Below the pieces are notes generated by a model. It was not told where the DNA came from, ran no database searches, and saw only the letters and a program-made list of their open reading frames with translations. Shown here in pieces: positions 61,301 through 64,000 of a stretch of DNA of 64,000 nucleotides. Position 1 is the stretch's first letter; each line of letters opens with the position of its first letter. Position numbers and translations under genes: made by a program. The stretch covers positions 1,829,001 to 1,893,000 of the forward strand of contig NZ_CP103300.1 in NCBI RefSeq assembly GCF_025562755.1, written 5' to 3'. The DNA comes from Endozoicomonas euniceicola. GTDB lineage: Bacteria > Pseudomonadota > Gammaproteobacteria > Pseudomonadales > Endozoicomonadaceae.

Positions 61301-62710
61301 GTCCCTGACTTGAGCCACTCGAATCAGCAAAGCTTTAGTTAAGGTGTCAATCTCCCCTGCTAAACCCCTATCGCTTACGAATGGGTAGAGCAACTGGCTT
61401 GACGTCAAGCTGTGTACACAGGTACTGACGCTCTTGCCACTAAACTGACTGGATAAAATAACCTCTGCTAAATGAGTGACAAAAGGTTGTAATTGTTTTT
61501 TCTCTTCCAGTGTCAGGGAAAAACCTCGCTTCTTGGTGGCTAACTTGATCCGGTTGCAAAAGTAGCTATGATCTTTACCGTTGTATTTTTTCTTAAACCT
61601 TTTTGCTGCCGCTTCCAGATCGCCTGTTTTAAACTCCTTCACCAGACTCGCTATTGTTTCAGCTGCCCTGGTGTCCGGAGCCTTCTCTGGCATCTTCCTT
61701 GTCCCGGTGGCTCCCGCTCTTGGTTGAGGCTTGACATAAGCGACAGGCCTTTGACCTGGTTTACTGTCTGGTCTTTTTCTGTCTGGGTTGCCCCCTCTTC
61801 CTCCGGCAGCCAGTTGTATCTTTCCTCTCCCTCCTGCTCTCCCACGGCCACTGCCTTGTCGTCCTGCTGGCTTGCTCTTTCTCGTATAGAGCCATATATG
61901 CCAGCCACCGCCCGCCGGAAGCGGGGGGTCGAAAACCTCCGGGTAGAATCGGTGCATCAGGCTTTCAAATAACCCGGACAGCATCAGCCGGTACTCTTGC
62001 TGGCTGATGCTGTGGCGATTGCCCTGCGAATCATACCAGTAGTAAATAACCTGCCCCTGCTGATCAGTGGTTTGATAGAACCACCCGGGAAGCACACCGG
62101 CGCGTCGAACCAGCCTCAGGAAATTATCCGGTACTCTGGCCTGAGAGAAGTCAAGGGTGATTTTCTGCGAATGACTCTCCCAGCCCAGACAGAGTTCATC
62201 GTCACAGGGCAATGGATACAGGCTGGCGCCTGCCTTCGTGAAAGGAAGGTCACAGGGAACGGGGAAAAACAGGGGAGCAGACTCCCCGTCAACCACTTCG
62301 GGGTCATGGCTTACAACCAGGCCACAGGCATCGGCTGGCAGGGAGCGACAATTGTAAGGCAGTGGATTAATTGTGTGGATGGCAGGCTCAAGGCAGAGCA
62401 GGGTTTCAACCGAACCGGCCTCAGGGGTCGGCATGGCCGACACCATTTCAGGGTGGGCCTTCTGACCGGTGAGGCGACTATCTCCAAACCCGAAATAGCC
62501 CGCAAACGGCCAATCGACCTGCCCGGAAGCAGACCCGCTATGACCCGCCATCATCCAGGTCACAATAGCCAGGGAACTGACCTCAGGCTTGTCGAAATTA
62601 CCAATACCCAGAGCCTGCGAGACAGGCAGGTAAGGTTCAAACAAAGGATCATGTCCGCGGCATAATGGCAACAGCAACAGGAAAGCCAGAAAAAAAAAGA
62701 GCCTGGTCAT
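58313..62710 (-). CDS. OPR-RAP family copy 9: longest member
   Basis: About 1465 residues with 15 complete repeats, the most in the window. It is chimeric: the N-terminal domain matches copy 5 (QQQNTWLKQ, SPNSPEF, LAGEIDTLTKAL); the first repeats match copies 7 and 8 (SLVWALAKLVEKG and the SKKKHEKNSS insert); the RAP end matches copy 6 (KYKTRPSQ, EEQAFENL). The alternative start is ATG 62911. All parts are intact. Confidence 0.8.
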   Translation of the reverse strand: MTRLFFFLAFLLLLPLCRGHDPLFEPYLPVSQALGIGNFDKPEVSSLAIVTWMMAGHSGSASGQVDWPFAGYFGFGDSRLTGQKAHPEMVSAMPTPEAGSVETLLCLEPAIHTINPLPYNCRSLPADACGLVVSHDPEVVDGESAPLFFPVPCDLPFTKAGASLYPLPCDDELCLGWESHSQKITLDFSQARVPDNFLRLVRRAGVLPGWFYQTTDQQGQVIYYWYDSQGNRHSISQQEYRLMLSGLFESLMHRFYPEVFDPPLPAGGGWHIWLYTRKSKPAGRQGSGRGRAGGRGKIQLAAGGRGGNPDRKRPDSKPGQRPVAYVKPQPRAGATGTRKMPEKAPDTRAAETIASLVKEFKTGDLEAAAKRFKKKYNGKDHSYFCNRIKLATKKRGFSLTLEEKKQLQPFVTHLAEVILSSQFSGKSVSTCVHSLTSSQLLYPFVSDRGLAGEIDTLTKALLIRVAQVRDLDSQGLSSLVWALAKLVEKGLEIQQTHSAVTALLPQVVEVAEQSKKKHEKNSSEVQVTEQASRAQLPQAAEETSPRDRFSSQGVSNVLWALGKLVEKGLEMQQVNSAVTELLPLVVQMAEGTSPEAGFSSQGVSNLLWALAKLVESGLRMRQANSAVTALLPQVVQVAEGASCQDGFIPQHVASLLWALTKLMENGLEIQQAHRAVTAMLLRVAQIAEETSPRDGFSSQGVSNVLWALGKLVENGLRMRQANSAVTALLPLVVQVVEQSSREVVEETSPEAGFNSQGVSNLMWALAKLVENGLEMQQAKSAVTALLPLVVQMAEGTRTSPRAGFNPQEVANLLWALAKLMENGLEMQQAHRAVTELLPQVVQMAEGASPRAGFSPQEVTNLLWALTKLVGNGLEMQQAHRAVTALLTQVVQIAEGRNLRAGFNPQEVANLLWALAKLVENGLEMQQAHRAVTALLPQVVQVAGGMNLRAGFNAQEVANLLWALAKLVERGLEMPQTNRAVTALLTQVVQMSEGTSLRAGFRSQGVANLLWALAKLVENGLEMQQAHKAMTALLPQVVEVAEKKSLEAGFSSQAVSNLLWALAKLMENGLGMQQAHRAVTALLTQVVQIAEGRNLRAGFNPQEVANLLWALAKLMENGLEMQQAHRAVTALLPQVVQVAEGASPQAGFNAQEVANLLWALAKLVENGLEMQQAHRAVTALLPQVVQVAEGASPQAEFSSQGVANLLWALAKLVENGLEMHQIHRAVTALLSQVVQMAEGTSPQVKFNSQDIVSILWSIAFLGEFIEPQTIEGVLNSFSFDKQYSVLPQAQLLWSFMVFMARKVSINNQLILLVKSWYQTLAQQKNDEQLESLLTIAGIWLEQEPFFNPKYKTRPSQLQNDFKTKLTNKFPNIEFSEEQAFENLPPLDFFIGNPYRLGIEIQGPHHFTDQESLSKTGKTILKVETYKKVGLDVIEVPYRHLNRDNLSWVWAILLKKQSVIQQPRSSQ

Positions 62711-63008
62711 GCTGGTAAATCTCTCTTCAATAAACTCAGGGCTGTTTGGCGAGGGAGTGTTCCCTTTCTGTGACGATTCTGGTTCTTTTTGCGACCAGTC
62801 AAGTGGCTGCTTAAGCCAGGTGTTCTGTTGCTGGAGTTGAGCAAGATACTCCAGAACTTTTTGGCCTGAATAGCCATGCTGGGCATTGGTCACCGGGGAG
62901 GGGAAATTCATGGCATGGAAGGATAGTCAACAGGCGCCTGACAACCAGCACTTTTTGAGAAATTACCCTTGGCAACTCGACCTCCAAGGCTATGGGTTCA
63001 CCGAATAT
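62711..63008 (-). promoter_or_regulatory. Conserved inter-gene spacer of the OPR-RAP array (representative)
   Basis: About 298 bp from one stop codon to the next signal-peptide ATG is nearly identical between all copies. It holds TTGACT (minus strand, near 62930) as a possible -35, with no convincing -10, and GAAGAGAG about 10 nt before the ATG as a weak ribosome site. No strong terminator hairpin was seen, so the genes might be co-transcribed or each have its own promoter. Confidence 0.4.
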
Positions 63009-64000
63009 TTACTGAGATGATCGAGGTTGCTGAATCACACTCTGTTTTTTCAACAAAATAGCCCAAACCCAACTTAAATTATCTCTATTCAGATGCCTGT
63101 AAGGAACTTCTATGACATCGAGGCCTACCTTTTTGTATGTCTCAACCTTCAGGATCGTCTTTCCTGTTTTTGATAATGACTCCTGATCCGTAAAATGATG
63201 TGGCCCCTGAATTTCAATACCTAATCGATAGGGATTACCTATAAAAAAATCAAGCGGAGGTAAATTTTCAAAAGCCTGTTCCTCTGAGAACTCTATATTG
63301 GGAAATTTATTAGTCAATTTGGTTTTAAAGTCATTCTGCAATTGGGAGGGACGAGTTTTGTATTTCGGATTAAAAAATGGTTCTTGCTCAAGCCATATCC
63401 CGGCTATTGTTAACAGTGATTCCAATTGCTCATCATTTTTTTGTTGTGCCAAAGTTTGATACCAGGATTTCACCAGCAATATTAACTGGTTATTAATTGA
63501 AACCTTTCTGGCCATAAATACCATAAAACTCCAAAGCAGCTGAGCTTGTGGTAATACTGAATATTGTTTATCAAAAGAGACGCTATTTAATACGCCCTCA
63601 ATTGTTTGAGGCTCAATAAATTCTCCCAGGAAAGCTATTGACCAAAGTATGCTGGCTATATCCTGAGAGTTAAACTTGACTTGGGGGCTCGTTCCCTCTG
63701 CCATCTGTACCACCTGCGACAACAATGCCGTCACCGCCCTGTGAATCTGATGCATTTCGAGTCCGTTCTCCACCAGTTTTGCCAGCGCCCACAGCAGGTT
63801 GGCGACCCCTTGAGAACTGAACTCAGCCTGGGGGCTCGCTCCTTCTGCCACCTGCACCACCTGCGGCAACAGTGCCGTCACCGCCCTGTGAGCCTGCTGC
63901 ATTTCGAGCCCGTTCTCCATCAGTTTCGCCAGCGCCCACAGCAGGTTGGCGACTTCCTGAGGATTAAACCCGGCCCGAAGGCTCGTTCCCTCTGCCACCT
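63009..64000 (-). CDS. OPR-RAP family copy 10, C-terminal part (5' end outside window)
   Basis: The last 330 or so residues of another member: two complete repeats, the degenerate SILWSIAFLGEF repeat, the linker and the RAP domain with copy 6-type variants (KYKTRPSQ, EEQAFENL). The reading frame runs off the right edge, so the array continues beyond 64000 and its true size is unknown. Confidence 0.85.
   Translation of the reverse strand, partial: VAEGTSLRAGFNPQEVANLLWALAKLMENGLEMQQAHRAVTALLPQVVQVAEGASPQAEFSSQGVANLLWALAKLVENGLEMHQIHRAVTALLSQVVQMAEGTSPQVKFNSQDIASILWSIAFLGEFIEPQTIEGVLNSVSFDKQYSVLPQAQLLWSFMVFMARKVSINNQLILLVKSWYQTLAQQKNDEQLESLLTIAGIWLEQEPFFNPKYKTRPSQLQNDFKTKLTNKFPNIEFSEEQAFENLPPLDFFIGNPYRLGIEIQGPHHFTDQESLSKTGKTILKVETYKKVGLDVIEVPYRHLNRDNLSWVWAILLKKQSVIQQPRSSQ

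Larger units (their letters stand above)
24464..64000 (-). repeat. Tandem gene array built of 147-bp (49-codon) OPR-like repeat units
   Basis: Ten head-to-tail gene copies are separated by nearly identical spacers. Inside them, roughly 118 complete 147-bp units are visible (counts for copies 1-10: 13, 12, 8, 14, 13, 14, 14, 13, 15 and 2). Units carry a few recurring variants before the LLWALAKL core (NPQEVAN, SSQGVSN, TSQGVSN, IPQHVAS, VPQHVAS). Because the unit is a multiple of three and GC-rich, long open frames also appear in other frames and on the plus strand; these are by-products. Confidence 0.9.

Noticed and set aside
24464..64000. 147-bp tandem units considered as a CRISPR-like or satellite array
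   Set aside because: The units are continuous codons of one reading frame with no unique spacers and no cas genes nearby.

Overview
The window looks like a chromosomal piece of a marine gammaproteobacterium, most probably Endozoicomonas or a close relative. This is inferred from the gammaproteobacterial ParE, the I-F3 CRISPR-associated transposon, soxCD-like genes, and a very large family of repeat proteins of the kind expected in an animal symbiont. No rRNA or tRNA gene is present to confirm it.

Region 1 (1-491) is the 3' end of parE (topoisomerase IV subunit B). Region 2 (500-20680) is a complete Tn7-like, CRISPR-associated transposon of about 20.2 kb. Its boundaries can be read directly: a 5-bp target duplication CTTAG (495-499 and 20681-20685), inverted termini TGAAT...ATTCA, and TnsB-type binding sites at both ends. 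It carries tnsA-tnsB-tnsC-tniQ, a fused cas8f-cas5f, cas7f and cas6f, a short CRISPR array (four 32-nt spacers, last repeat atypical), and a second long TniQ/TnsD-type protein. No cas1 or cas2-cas3 is present. The insertion begins 9 bases after the parE stop codon. The likely division of labour is that the short TniQ works with Cascade for RNA-guided insertion, while the long TnsD-like protein directs homing to parE. Cargo on the minus strand is a full type I restriction-modification system (hsdM-hsdS-hsdR) and an E2 ubiquitin-conjugating-like protein with a C-terminal SEC-C-like metal-binding motif.

Region 3 (20681-24463) is flanking chromosome: a secreted protein of unknown function, a soxD-like cytochrome c gene, and a soxC-like molybdoenzyme gene cut after about 113 codons by an IS66-family (tnpC-only) element. 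The IS has good 18-bp inverted repeats but no target duplication, and its other side cuts an unrelated gene. It therefore marks a deletion or rearrangement.

Region 4 (24464-64000, continuing beyond the window) is a head-to-tail array of ten very similar minus-strand genes of about 3.5-4.6 kb (one pseudogene, eight intact, one cut by the window edge). Each encodes a signal peptide, a cysteine-containing N-terminal domain, a basic Gly/Arg-rich segment, 8-15 near-identical 49-residue repeats resembling octotricopeptide (OPR) repeats, and a C-terminal RAP domain. OPR-RAP proteins in algae, apicomplexa and mitochondria bind organellar RNA. An expanded, recombining and possibly exported family in a bacterium is the most unusual content of the window. 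Shared junctions between distant copies show that the array grew by multi-gene duplication and unequal exchange.
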